Assembly (NCBI GenBank): GCA_007694035.1
Contig: RECM01000077.1
Span: 1-45,747 of the forward strand
Length of the DNA stretch: 45,747 nucleotides
Direction of reading: 5' to 3'
From: Balneolaceae bacterium
GTDB lineage: Bacteria; Bacteroidota; Rhodothermia; Balneolales; Cyclonatronaceae
Positions within the stretch are counted from its first letter, which is position 1. Each line of letters opens with the position of its first letter. A program made the translations under genes and the position numbers. A model generated the notes under the pieces. That model was given only the letters and a program-made list of their open reading frames with translations. It was not told the origin of the DNA and did not search any database. This document shows, one piece after another, positions 33,707 through 42,046 of the stretch.

Positions 33707-34474
33707 ATGACAAAATCAATCTTTATTACCGGTGCGGCCGACGGGATTGGCAGGGAAACCGCACTTTATTTCACTGAAAGAGGATGGTTTGCCGGGCTGT
33801 TCGACATCAACGAAGAAGGCCTGAAAAAAACGGCCAACGAAATCGGGCAGGATCGCTGCTGCCACATGAAACTGGATGTTACCGATCCGGAATCCTATCA
33901 GCATGCCATCGATTTTTTCTCCATCCATACCGATGGCAAGATGAACGCGCTGTTTAACTGTGCCGGCATCATGCGCATGGGCCCGTTCGACGAGGTACCT
34001 CTGGAGGAACACCTTAAAACCATCCGGATCAATGTAGACGGACCGGTGATAGGAACACGGCTGGCTCTGCCACTGCTTGAAAAAACACCGGGAGCCGCGG
34101 TCATTACCATGTCGTCGGCATCTGCATTCTACGGTGTGCCGGATCTTTCGGTATATTCCGCGTCAAAATTTGCTGTGCGGGGTTTTACCGAAGCGCTGAA
34201 TATTGAGCTTGAAGGAAAAGGTATTACCGTATCGGATCTGATGCCCCTGTATGTAAATACCGGCATGATCAGCAGCCAGCAACACCGTGCCGGAACCCTC
34301 GAGATGTTCGGGGCGAGACTGAGTCCGCTCGAAATGGCAGAACTTGTCTGGAAAGCCGCTCACGGATCCAGGGTGCACTGGGTACCAACGGCCAAACTTA
34401 AAACCCTCTCTCTGATGAGCAGTGTATTCCCTTTTGCCAAAAAATTCACCATGAAGACCATCAGCCGGAAATAG
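33707..34474 (+). CDS. Short-chain dehydrogenase/reductase
   Basis: 255 residues. The classical SDR landmarks are present: TGAADGIG nucleotide-binding loop (9-16), NCAG (84-87), the catalytic Ser near 137 (MSSAS) and YSASK with Tyr150 and Lys154. It is a cytoplasmic NAD(P)-dependent oxidoreductase; the substrate cannot be deduced. DINEEG after the second strand, with an acidic residue, leans towards NAD(H) use. The gene is followed 30 bases later by an MFS transporter on the same strand, so they may be co-transcribed. The ATG is clear and starts at the first residue of the Rossmann strand. Confidence 0.92.
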   Translation: MTKSIFITGAADGIGRETALYFTERGWFAGLFDINEEGLKKTANEIGQDRCCHMKLDVTDPESYQHAIDFFSIHTDGKMNALFNCAGIMRMGPFDEVPLEEHLKTIRINVDGPVIGTRLALPLLEKTPGAAVITMSSASAFYGVPDLSVYSASKFAVRGFTEALNIELEGKGITVSDLMPLYVNTGMISSQQHRAGTLEMFGARLSPLEMAELVWKAAHGSRVHWVPTAKLKTLSLMSSVFPFAKKFTMKTISRK

Positions 34475-34504
34475 CTCATTGGCGTGGCACCGGTATCTAC
34501 CTGA

Positions 34505-35716
34505 ATGACCTATTTCGACTTCGTTCGATCCAATAAACGTCTTGCGGCTTTCGGGCCTGTGCTGACCTTTCATTCCGCTTTCGGGCAGACGTTTTTTATT
34601 TCCCTGTTTGTACCCTTCTTCCTCACGGAGTTCGGCCTCACCAACACCACATTCGGGTTTATCTATTCAGGGGCGACCCTCACCAGCGCACTTCTGATCA
34701 TGCTAACAGGTCAGCTTATTGACCGCTACGACCTGAAGTGGTACAGTGGTGCTGTGGCAATCGGCCTGGGTCTGTCGGCACTGCTCATGTCGGTGGCTTT
34801 TTCGGTCTGGATTCTTGTACCGGCACTGGTGGGTCTCAGACTGTTCGGTCAGGGCCTGACCTTTCACACCGCACAGACTACTATGGCCAGGTACTTCGAC
34901 ACACTGAGGGGTAAAGCGCTGAGTATTTCGGTGCTGGGACTTCCACTTGGCGAGGCGGTACTTCCTTCCCTGTTTGCCTTCAGTATAGGGATGGTGGGTT
35001 GGAGGAGCAGCTGGTTTTTCATTGCCTGCTCCGCATTTATCCTGTTACTGCCCACGCTAATTCTGCTGCTCAGGCCCCTCGAGACGCATCCTGCCAGAGT
35101 TGTGCAACAGGTAACCGGTTCTGATGCCAATGATATCATCTGGAAACGGCGACACGTACTCAGGGATGTCCGTTTTTTATTTTTCTTGCCGGCAACACTG
35201 CTCACCCCGTTTATGCTCACCGGCCTGTTTCTTTTCCAGTTGAGCCTCGCTGAATACAAGGCCTGGTCGGTGGAAACCATCGCCGCCGCCTTTATTGCCT
35301 TTGCCAGCTTTAAAGTGATTTTTTCGCTCTGGGTGGGACCGGCCATCGACAAGTACTCCGCCAAAAAGATATTCCCCTGGTTTCTGTCGCCCTTTCTGCT
35401 TGGCATCCTTTCACTGTGGCTGATCGATCATCCTGCCGCGGCATTTCTGTATCTTGGTCTGCTGGGTGTTACCGAGGGTTTCGGTGCGAGCATAAAAACG
35501 TCGCTATGGGCCGAACTGTACGGAATAAAGACGATTGGCGCCATCCGCAGCATGCTCACCACTTTCATGATTGTGAGCACTGCCATCAGTCCCCTGCTTT
35601 TCGGATGGCTTCTTGATGCAGGTTACGGGTTCGATTTCATCCTGCCATCAGCTGTACTTCTCACAATTACGGTGATGGCACTGGCATTTGGTGTCAATAA
35701 AAAACCGCCACGGTAG
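34505..35716 (+). CDS. MFS transporter
   Basis: 403 residues with about twelve predicted membrane helices. The loop-2/3 motif appears as GQLIDRYDLKWYSG, matching the G-x-x-x-D-R signature of the major facilitator superfamily. The N-terminal segment FHSAFGQTFFISLFVPFFLT resembles a subgroup of small-molecule or nitrate/oxalate-like carriers, but the substrate is unknown. The last codons and stop form one arm of a hairpin that also acts as a terminator for ftsH from the other side. Thirty bases separate it from the SDR gene, suggesting one transcript. Confidence 0.85.
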   Translation: MTYFDFVRSNKRLAAFGPVLTFHSAFGQTFFISLFVPFFLTEFGLTNTTFGFIYSGATLTSALLIMLTGQLIDRYDLKWYSGAVAIGLGLSALLMSVAFSVWILVPALVGLRLFGQGLTFHTAQTTMARYFDTLRGKALSISVLGLPLGEAVLPSLFAFSIGMVGWRSSWFFIACSAFILLLPTLILLLRPLETHPARVVQQVTGSDANDIIWKRRHVLRDVRFLFFLPATLLTPFMLTGLFLFQLSLAEYKAWSVETIAAAFIAFASFKVIFSLWVGPAIDKYSAKKIFPWFLSPFLLGILSLWLIDHPAAAFLYLGLLGVTEGFGASIKTSLWAELYGIKTIGAIRSMLTTFMIVSTAISPLLFGWLLDAGYGFDFILPSAVLLTITVMALAFGVNKKPPR

Positions 35717-35722
35717 CGGTTC
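35697..35722 (-). terminator. ftsH terminator inside the end of the MFS gene
   Basis: The stem accgc (35704-35708) / gcggt (35716-35720), with a 7-base loop, is followed on the minus strand by a T-run (complement of 35698-35703). It includes the MFS stop codon (35714-35716). It would terminate transcripts coming from ftsH. Confidence 0.75.
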
Positions 35723-35741
35723 TTCAATTCCCAAAATCAAT

Positions 35742-38051
35742 TTATTTCGATTCCGGTTTGCCTGCCGACTCTTTTTCCACATCATCCTGAGAAAAAAGAT
35801 CTGAAGCAGTACTGTTCGAATTCTTTCCGGTTTTATCACTCTTTTCCGATGCAGCTGAACGATCAGCCGGCTCAGACTTAACTGTATCTCCGGTTTCGCC
35901 GGCTTCAGCTTTCTTGCCGGAGTTCGTCTTGGTGCCGGCATTTTCTACCGTATCGGAATCAGATGCATCATTGAGGTCAGCGGTACCTTTGGCAGCCGCT
36001 TTTTCGGCTTTTCCGTTGCCGGAATCCTTCACCTCTTTTTTTCGGGTTTTCCCCTTGTTGGATTTTTTACCGTCTGTTTTCACTTCGTCCACACTCAAAA
36101 TTTCGCCAATGGTGTCGGCGTCCTTCTTCGAAACGGGATAGTTTCCATAAGGACGTTCGCCAAGCAGCTCAATCAGGTCTTTTGAGGTCAGTATTTCCCT
36201 GTCGAGAAGCGTTTCAGCCATTTTGTGAAGTTCCGCCTTGTGTGAAATCAGCATTTTCCGGGTACGCTCGTAACACTCTTTAATGATGCTGCTTATGGCT
36301 TCATCAATCTTGCGGGCGGTATCTTCCGAATATTTTCTGTTGAAGCCGAACTGCCCGCCATCAGAATTCTGGGAATCGTTGTACGACAGATAGCCCAGTT
36401 CTTCACTCATGCCGTAAATGGCTACCATGGCAAATGCCATATTGGTAATGCGCTCAAGATCGTTCTGCGCACCGGTCGATATTTTCCCAAAGGTAAGCTC
36501 TTCGGCCACACGTCCGCCAAGCAGCACACAGATGCGGTCAATCAGCTCTTCGCGGGTCATAAGGAAGCGGTCTTCGAGCGGGGTCTGAAGCGTATAGCCC
36601 AGCGCGGCAAGACCTCTTGGAACTATCGATACTTTCAACACAGGGTCGGTATGCTCCAGGTACCATCCAACGATTGCGTGGCCCGATTCATGAAATGCGA
36701 CAATTTTGCGCTCGTTGGGGCTGATGATTTTATTTTTCTTCTCAAGCCCGGCAACGACCCGTTCAATGGCATCCTGAAAGTCGATCATCTCCACGGAAGT
36801 TTTGTCACGGCGCGCCGCAAGCAGCGCGGCCTCATTGCACATATTGGCCAGTTCGGCGCCGGCAAAACCGGGTGTCTGCGATGCCAGCATGTTCGTATCA
36901 ACATCGGTGCCGACCTTGATTTTCTTGAGATGCACTTTAAGTACGGCTTCACGTCCCTTGAGGTCGGGCTTGTCGATCAGTATCTGCCGGTCGAAACGCC
37001 CGGGCCTGAGCAGTGCCGAATCGAGGATGTCGGGGCGGTTTGTGGCCGCCATTATGATGACCCCTTTTTCAGTATTGAACCCGTCCATCTCGGACAGCAG
37101 CTGATTGAGCGTATTTTCACGCTCATCGTTCGATGCCGCCATCGCGTTTTTGCCCCGGCTCCGGCCAATGGCATCTATCTCATCGATAAAGATGATACAG
37201 GGTGCCTTTTCCTTGGCCTGCTTGAAAAGGTCCCTCACCCGGGCGGCACCAACACCAACAAACATCTCAACAAAATCAGATCCGCTGAGGCTGAAAAACG
37301 GTACATCGGCTTCACCGGCCGTAGCTTTTGCCATCAGCGTTTTACCGGTTCCGGGAGGGCCTACAAGAAGTACACCCTTGGGTATGGCCCCACCAAGTAC
37401 GGTGAATTTTTTGGGGTTTCTCAGAAATTCAACAACTTCTTCAACCTCCTCCTTGGCCTCCTCCAGACCTGCCACATCCTTAAACGTAACTTTATTCTCG
37501 CCCTGCTTGTCGTAGAGTGCGGCCTTGTTCTTACCGATGTTCAGAACCTGCTGGCCCGGGTTCATCCGCTTGAAAATATACAGCCAGAACACCACAATAA
37601 GCGTTATGGGCAGCAGCCAGAAAAGCAGGCTTCCAAACCAGTTGTCGTCGATCCGGGCATCGTATCTCACATTGTATTCATCCAGCAGCGGGCGCAGTTC
37701 ATCGCCCTCAATCATTGTTGAGGTAAAGTTATACGATGGTTCACGGGTTTGAAACTGCATCAGCGATTCGGAGTCGGCACGGGCACCCACGAGTCCGTCG
37801 TCAACTGCCTGCCGTTTGAATTTGCCCTCAATTCGTACCCCGTTTACTATCACCACTTCTTCTATGTAACCCTTTTTTACATGGTCCAGAAATTTGCTGT
37901 ATTCAAGACGCGTACCCTGGTCGGGAGAAAAAGTATAGAAATTGAGGACCAGCAGGCCCACAATAATGGCGATGTAAATCCAGAACGGGAATTTTGGCGC
38001 GCGCCGTTGCTGATTTGGAGGCTGATTATTTTTATTTGGTGTCTCAGACAT
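35742..38051 (-). CDS. ftsH: ATP-dependent zinc metalloprotease FtsH
   Basis: 769 residues. Two membrane helices (about 21-41 and 140-160) bracket a periplasmic domain. The AAA domain has Walker A GPPGTGKT (231-238), Walker B IIFIDEID (286-293) and the second region of homology ([20 protein letters not shown]). The M41 protease domain has HESGH (454-458) and the third zinc-ligand Asp/Glu further on. It degrades misfolded membrane proteins and short-lived regulators. The final ~113 residues (657-769) form a Lys/Glu/Ser/Asp-rich low-complexity tail, longer than in the Escherichia coli enzyme (about 645 residues). It is monocistronic with its own hairpin terminator. Confidence 0.97.
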   Translation of the reverse strand: MSETPNKNNQPPNQQRRAPKFPFWIYIAIIVGLLVLNFYTFSPDQGTRLEYSKFLDHVKKGYIEEVVIVNGVRIEGKFKRQAVDDGLVGARADSESLMQFQTREPSYNFTSTMIEGDELRPLLDEYNVRYDARIDDNWFGSLLFWLLPITLIVVFWLYIFKRMNPGQQVLNIGKNKAALYDKQGENKVTFKDVAGLEEAKEEVEEVVEFLRNPKKFTVLGGAIPKGVLLVGPPGTGKTLMAKATAGEADVPFFSLSGSDFVEMFVGVGAARVRDLFKQAKEKAPCIIFIDEIDAIGRSRGKNAMAASNDERENTLNQLLSEMDGFNTEKGVIIMAATNRPDILDSALLRPGRFDRQILIDKPDLKGREAVLKVHLKKIKVGTDVDTNMLASQTPGFAGAELANMCNEAALLAARRDKTSVEMIDFQDAIERVVAGLEKKNKIISPNERKIVAFHESGHAIVGWYLEHTDPVLKVSIVPRGLAALGYTLQTPLEDRFLMTREELIDRICVLLGGRVAEELTFGKISTGAQNDLERITNMAFAMVAIYGMSEELGYLSYNDSQNSDGGQFGFNRKYSEDTARKIDEAISSIIKECYERTRKMLISHKAELHKMAETLLDREILTSKDLIELLGERPYGNYPVSKKDADTIGEILSVDEVKTDGKKSNKGKTRKKEVKDSGNGKAEKAAAKGTADLNDASDSDTVENAGTKTNSGKKAEAGETGDTVKSEPADRSAASEKSDKTGKNSNSTASDLFSQDDVEKESAGKPESK

Positions 38052-38278
38052 GTAATTCGGCTGAAAAATCTGTAAACGGTATAAATGGTATAAGACTTAA
38101 AGATACGACAAAGTACAGAACTATGCCGACTGCATCACAGCCGTCAGATAAACTAATGAACTCTTTACAGAATTATCAGCAGCACACCTGAACATCAAAC
38201 GTATCTTACGATAGATTAACGGACACGGGTTCAGCATATTTGATCTGTTTGTATCAACTTCTGCAGCACGGTCATCGT

Positions 38279-39310
38279 TCAACCCGGCAGGCTGATTTCG
38301 TGCATCTCACCATCTGCCGTCTGCATAAGAATTCCATCTTCGGGCGGTACAATTTTACCGATAACCACAAAATCCCGGAATAGTCCGGCAAATCGTTCTA
38401 CATCATTCTCGGGCAACGTAAAAAGCATTTCATAATCTTCACCACCGTGCAGGGCAAACTGATCCACATCATCCTGCAGTTCATCGGCTGCAGACCGTGT
38501 ATAGGGGGCAACGGGCAGGGCTGCCTCAAATATCCTGACCCCGCAGCCGGAAGCCCTGCTCAGATACATTACCTCATTTGCAAGCCCCTGGCTTATATCG
38601 ATCATGGCACCGGGCGTTATTCCCGCCTGTTCAAGCGATTCAATCAGGTCTTTACGGGCATGGGGTACCAGCTGCCGCCCAACCACATAAGAAAATCCGG
38701 AGAGATCGGGTTCAAAATGATCATCGCCCCGCTCCTTCCATACATTTTTTTCTCTCATCAGTAACTTTAATCCGGCAAATGCCCCGCCAAGATCTCCCGA
38801 AACACAGAGTGCATCGCCGATACGTGCACCTGACCTGTAACAGACACGATCTGAACCGGCAGTACCATAGGCCGACATGGAAATTATCATATTCGACAAT
38901 GTGGGGGCCACATCGCCGCCCGCAATATCAATGCCATAGAAGTGGGCGGCTGAGTGCATACCCGAATAGAGCTCATGCAGCATTTCAAGCGATATTCTGT
39001 TGGGCAGCATTACAGATACCGTAACCAGCTCCGGTTTTCCGTTCATGGCATAGATATCGGAAACGGCGGCAGTCACTGCTTTGAAGCCGAGATGTTTGAA
39101 TGGTGTGTACACAAGATCGAAATGAACACCTTCAACCAGGCTGTCGGTTGTGAGCAGACCTGACAAATAATCACTGATTCTGAATACCGCTGCATCATCA
39201 CCGATGCCTTTCAGCAGGGACGATGATACAGATGTTTCAAACTGCTTCAGACTGTCGATCAGCTGCTGCCTGCCGACATCCTGTATGGGTGTAAAGGGTT
39301 GATCACTCAT
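38279..39310 (-). CDS. thiL: Thiamine-monophosphate kinase ThiL
   Basis: 343 residues. The PurM-like ATP-grasp-type fold is recognised by KGIGDDAAVF near residue 38, LTTDSLVEGVHFD, FKAVTAAVSDIYAMNGKPEL, GIDIAGGDVAPT, SGDLGGAFAGL and the C-terminal FALHGGEDYEMLFTLPE. ThiL phosphorylates thiamine monophosphate to the cofactor thiamine diphosphate in the cytoplasm. It uses metal-binding acidic residues in the DD and GGD stretches. No other thi gene or TPP riboswitch is visible nearby. It stands alone between two spacers of about 225 bases, in which I see no further gene. Confidence 0.95.
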   Translation of the reverse strand: MSDQPFTPIQDVGRQQLIDSLKQFETSVSSSLLKGIGDDAAVFRISDYLSGLLTTDSLVEGVHFDLVYTPFKHLGFKAVTAAVSDIYAMNGKPELVTVSVMLPNRISLEMLHELYSGMHSAAHFYGIDIAGGDVAPTLSNMIISMSAYGTAGSDRVCYRSGARIGDALCVSGDLGGAFAGLKLLMREKNVWKERGDDHFEPDLSGFSYVVGRQLVPHARKDLIESLEQAGITPGAMIDISQGLANEVMYLSRASGCGVRIFEAALPVAPYTRSAADELQDDVDQFALHGGEDYEMLFTLPENDVERFAGLFRDFVVIGKIVPPEDGILMQTADGEMHEISLPG

Positions 39311-39475
39311 AAGACGTTAAAAAAATGGCTTTTATTCGAATGGTTGAAGAAACGGGCGCCCGGCCGGGCACATGAATGTACTTCCATTAAAATACATTCC
39401 ACAAATTATGTGATGTGCCGGATGTCATTTATTACAGGGATATTATAACGTGCCTGTTTAATCCTGCCTGTATAA

Positions 39476-39515
39476 ATAAAAAGAGGCCGACCCTGAATCA
39501 GGGCAGCCTCAATTT
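39476..39515 (-). terminator. Terminator of the exb operon
   Basis: gaggc / gcctc with inner ccctga/tcaggg arms (39483-39510, one mismatch) is followed on the minus strand by a T-run. It lies 24 bases after the last exbD stop at 39534. Confidence 0.9.
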
Positions 39516-39533
39516 CAGCAAACATACAGCAGG

Positions 39534-39980
39534 TCAGCTTGGATCTCTACGGGTAGAATAATTAATTCTGAGAGTTCCGGCTTCACGGAGTTCCTGCTTT
39601 ACATCACTTACAACGCCCATCTCCGATTCACGGTCAACACGAAGCGACACGATTAACTTGGGCTGTTCCCGGAGTTTATCGTACATCAACCGCCGGATAG
39701 CCCGGAAATCTTCAATAAGGTCATCATCTATCTGCACGCTGGTATCACCATAACGGTTTGCTCCGAGCACGCGTGGGCCGATATAGATGTAACTGACCAG
39801 GCGCTTTTGCTCAATCTTTTCGATGTTGGTAGCCGAGGTGAGCTGTACCCTCACCTGCAGTTCAACTTCACGAAGTACCGTGGTAACCATGAAGAAGATC
39901 AGAAGCATAAAGATAATATCGGGCATCGACGATGTCGGTACATCCTGCTTCGCTTTCGCTTTTTTCTTGAAGTGTGCCAT
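39534..39980 (-). CDS. exbD: ExbD/TolR family protein (second copy)
   Basis: 148 residues. A short basic N-terminus (MAHFKKKAKAKQD) precedes the single membrane helix PDIIFMLLIFFMVTTVL with the conserved Asp that takes part in proton use. A periplasmic domain of the ExbD/TolR type follows. ExbD works with ExbB as the motor that energises TonB-dependent uptake or Tol-type envelope functions. It is the last gene of the four-gene operon (18 bases after the previous stop) and is followed by a strong terminator. Symbol reflects family only. Confidence 0.9.
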   Translation of the reverse strand: MAHFKKKAKAKQDVPTSSMPDIIFMLLIFFMVTTVLREVELQVRVQLTSATNIEKIEQKRLVSYIYIGPRVLGANRYGDTSVQIDDDLIEDFRAIRRLMYDKLREQPKLIVSLRVDRESEMGVVSDVKQELREAGTLRINYSTRRDPS

Positions 39981-39998
39981 ATCTTGATTTATAATAGA

Positions 39999-40553
39999 TT
40001 ATGCACCTGGATCAGGCTCTGCTTCAGAAATCTTCTGCGGGTACATCTCCCGGATTTCATCCTCAAGCCCGCGTTCATCCACATACATTTTGTATTGCTC
40101 ATAACTGCGGAAACCTCTTACGCGGGCTTCGGCATCCCTGAGCTCTCTGTATGCCCCCATCACTTCATCAAGCATATCAATGTAGATGTCGTAAGGGGTA
40201 TTGCGGTCGGTCTTGATCGAAACAATGGCCATCTGAGGTGAGTCAGATAACTCCTCATCTACTCCGTTGTTATCTACAAAGCGGATTACCAGATCTTTTA
40301 CATCGCGCAGAGCCGCAGGCGACTCATTGACCAGAATCAGACCCTGATTGTTGACGAGAATTTTGAGCATGTTCCGCTCCCTGATTGGTGGCGGGGGCTC
40401 ATCAGACAAAGGCGGAAGCACAAGTCCGATTCCCGTGTCAACATCAATGGTAGTTACCACCAGAAAGAAGATCAGGAGCAGAAAGGCGATATCGGCCAGC
40501 GACGACGAGGGAACCTCGGCTTCACCCTTGCTCTTTTTTTTCTTTAGTAACAT
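39999..40553 (-). CDS. exbD: ExbD/TolR family protein (first copy)
   Basis: 184 residues. Basic N-terminus (MLLKKKKSKGEAEVP), then the membrane helix LADIAFLLLIFFLVVTTI with the conserved Asp, and a longer periplasmic domain than its neighbour, ending with a ~40-residue charged C-terminal part (QYKMYVDERGLEDEIREMYP). The two ExbD proteins share only the membrane motif, so they are not a recent duplication. Paired exbD genes after exbB are common in Bacteroidota, probably forming a heteromeric motor. It starts 12 bases after the small membrane protein. Confidence 0.9.
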   Translation of the reverse strand: MLLKKKKSKGEAEVPSSSLADIAFLLLIFFLVVTTIDVDTGIGLVLPPLSDEPPPPIRERNMLKILVNNQGLILVNESPAALRDVKDLVIRFVDNNGVDEELSDSPQMAIVSIKTDRNTPYDIYIDMLDEVMGAYRELRDAEARVRGFRSYEQYKMYVDERGLEDEIREMYPQKISEAEPDPGA

Positions 40554-40565
40554 GAAGGATTACCG

Positions 40566-40835
40566 TTAAATTTTAATAAATGAACTTCTTGCACCGGTGA
40601 GAAAGATACCCAGGAATACGATGCCGATCATCAGCAGCATAGTGAAGATGGCAGCCTGGGTGGCATCACCGAATACAAAATAAGCAATGATGGCCAGAAC
40701 AAATGGAACGGCAACCGTTAACATCTTGTCCAGAGCCAATTTGCCCGAAACGACATTCATAAAGCCGAATATCAGAATTCCAATAACTCCGGCTGCTATG
40801 AGTATCAGTGTTAGTCCTATTGCAATGGGTACCAT
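40566..40835 (-). CDS. Small three-helix membrane protein in the exb operon
   Basis: 89 residues, almost entirely hydrophobic. Three helices are predicted, about 3-28 (IAIGLTLILIAAGVIGILIF), 38-56 (LTVAVPFVLAIIAYFVFG) and 60-82 (AIFTMLLMIGIVFLGIFLTG). I recognise no named family. It lies between exbB (21 bases after its stop) and exbD (12 bases before), so it is probably an accessory of the motor complex. Its short length and position make it easy to miss. ATG and stop are clear. Confidence 0.8.
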   Translation of the reverse strand: MVPIAIGLTLILIAAGVIGILIFGFMNVVSGKLALDKMLTVAVPFVLAIIAYFVFGDATQAAIFTMLLMIGIVFLGIFLTGARSSFIKI

Positions 40836-40856
40836 ATAAACTTCCCTGAGCTAAAA

Positions 40857-41570
40857 TTATTCTTTGTCGGGTGATTCACTGGGAGAAATCAGCGGTTTGC
40901 CCTGCTGCATCATCGCGATAGAATCGATGAGTACAATGGAGCTCTCTTCCATGTCAACAACCAGGCGGTCGATTTTCGACACACAGTAGTTGTAACCAAC
41001 CTGAAGAATAATCGCCGACATAAGACCGGCAAGCGTTGTGAGAAGAGCTACCTTGATACCACCAGCTACAAGGCTTGGCGAAATGTCGCCGGCTACTTCG
41101 ATAGCATCGAAGGCCTGAACCATCCCGATAACCGTTCCGGTAAAACCGAGCAGCGGAGCAAGAGCGATAAACAGGGAGAGCCATACAAGACCCCGCTCCA
41201 GAAAGCTCATCTCGATTGAACCATACGAAGTGATGGCCTTTTCGGCAGCATCAATTCCCTCGTCGGCACGGAGAAGACCAGCCTGAAATACAGAGGCAAC
41301 GGGGCCGCGGGTGCGTGAGCAAAGCTCTTCCGCAGCACTGATGCCACCGGTCTGAAGGGCTTCTTTTACCTGAAGAATAAATTGACGTGTGTTAATATCA
41401 GCGCGATTAAGTGTAATCAGTCTTTCCAGGAAGATGGCAAGTCCCAGAATGAGACAGACCAATACCGGCCACATAAAATCGCCGCCTTGATTGAAGTACT
41501 CGACAAGCACATTGAACAGCCCCATGTCGTCGGTAACTTGCATCATCAGTACAGTTGAGGGGAGGGTCAT
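40857..41570 (-). CDS. exbB: MotA/TolQ/ExbB proton-channel protein
   Basis: 237 residues. The first membrane helix (FMWPVLVCLILGLAIFLERL) is followed by a cytoplasmic loop and two further helices (GLVWLSLFIALAPLLGFTGT and VAGGIKVALLTTLAGLMSAI) with the conserved GTV-GMVxAF stretch (TGTVIGMVQAFDAI) of the MotA/TolQ/ExbB family. It forms the pentameric stator with ExbD that converts proton flow into movement of TonB-like partners. First gene of a four-gene operon. GGAG ten bases before the ATG is a usable ribosome-binding site. The spacer upstream (41571-41851) is A/T-rich and holds nothing else recognised. Confidence 0.93.
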   Translation of the reverse strand: MTLPSTVLMMQVTDDMGLFNVLVEYFNQGGDFMWPVLVCLILGLAIFLERLITLNRADINTRQFILQVKEALQTGGISAAEELCSRTRGPVASVFQAGLLRADEGIDAAEKAITSYGSIEMSFLERGLVWLSLFIALAPLLGFTGTVIGMVQAFDAIEVAGDISPSLVAGGIKVALLTTLAGLMSAIILQVGYNYCVSKIDRLVVDMEESSIVLIDSIAMMQQGKPLISPSESPDKE

Positions 41571-41851
41571 ATCAGATACTCCGTTAATCCTTTATTTGGG
41601 TTAGAGTTTAAAAAGAATGCGAAATGATAGATTATTTTGGTTTAAATGTCAAAGCAGTGCAACTATTTGTCTTAAAGTATTTTGATGGCAATCCCCGATT
41701 CGGATTCAAGTAACTATAATAATATTACTGTTACAGATTGCCATTGTTCAGATACTGTAATAATTATCACCACGCAACAATATGCATTTTTTTACGCTTT
41801 ATTTCATCCCCTTAATCAAAAACGTAAAAAAATAAACCGGATTACAGGTCA

Positions 41852-42046
41852 ATGGGCTGTTTAACGGCTGTTCCATGCCGGTCTGAAGAACCCGATCACT
41901 GCTGCTATTACGCGAATTATCAGTGTACAGACTGTAAAAAATACTGCTTCCCGATAACCGGTTTCCAGCGTTCCGGCACTGTACCGCTGTCTTACAGGCA
42001 CCTTTGTGAATTGCCGGCAGTACGGGAAAAATGCGGCATGTCATAA
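41852..42046 (+). CDS. Possible Cys-rich small protein
   Basis: A 64-residue ORF with nine cysteines (residues 3, 9, 17, 18, 25, 28, 32, 52 and 61), including QCTDCKKYC with C25-x2-C28-x3-C32. This could bind a metal or form disulfides. It has an ATG start with weak purine-rich sequence before it and no signal peptide. Its TAA stop abuts the stop of the converging outer-membrane gene. I do not recognise a family. Cysteine density and lack of overlap with another gene support it; its shortness means chance is not excluded. Confidence 0.4.
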   Translation: MGCLTAVPCRSEEPDHCCYYANYQCTDCKKYCFPITGFQRSGTVPLSYRHLCELPAVREKCGMS

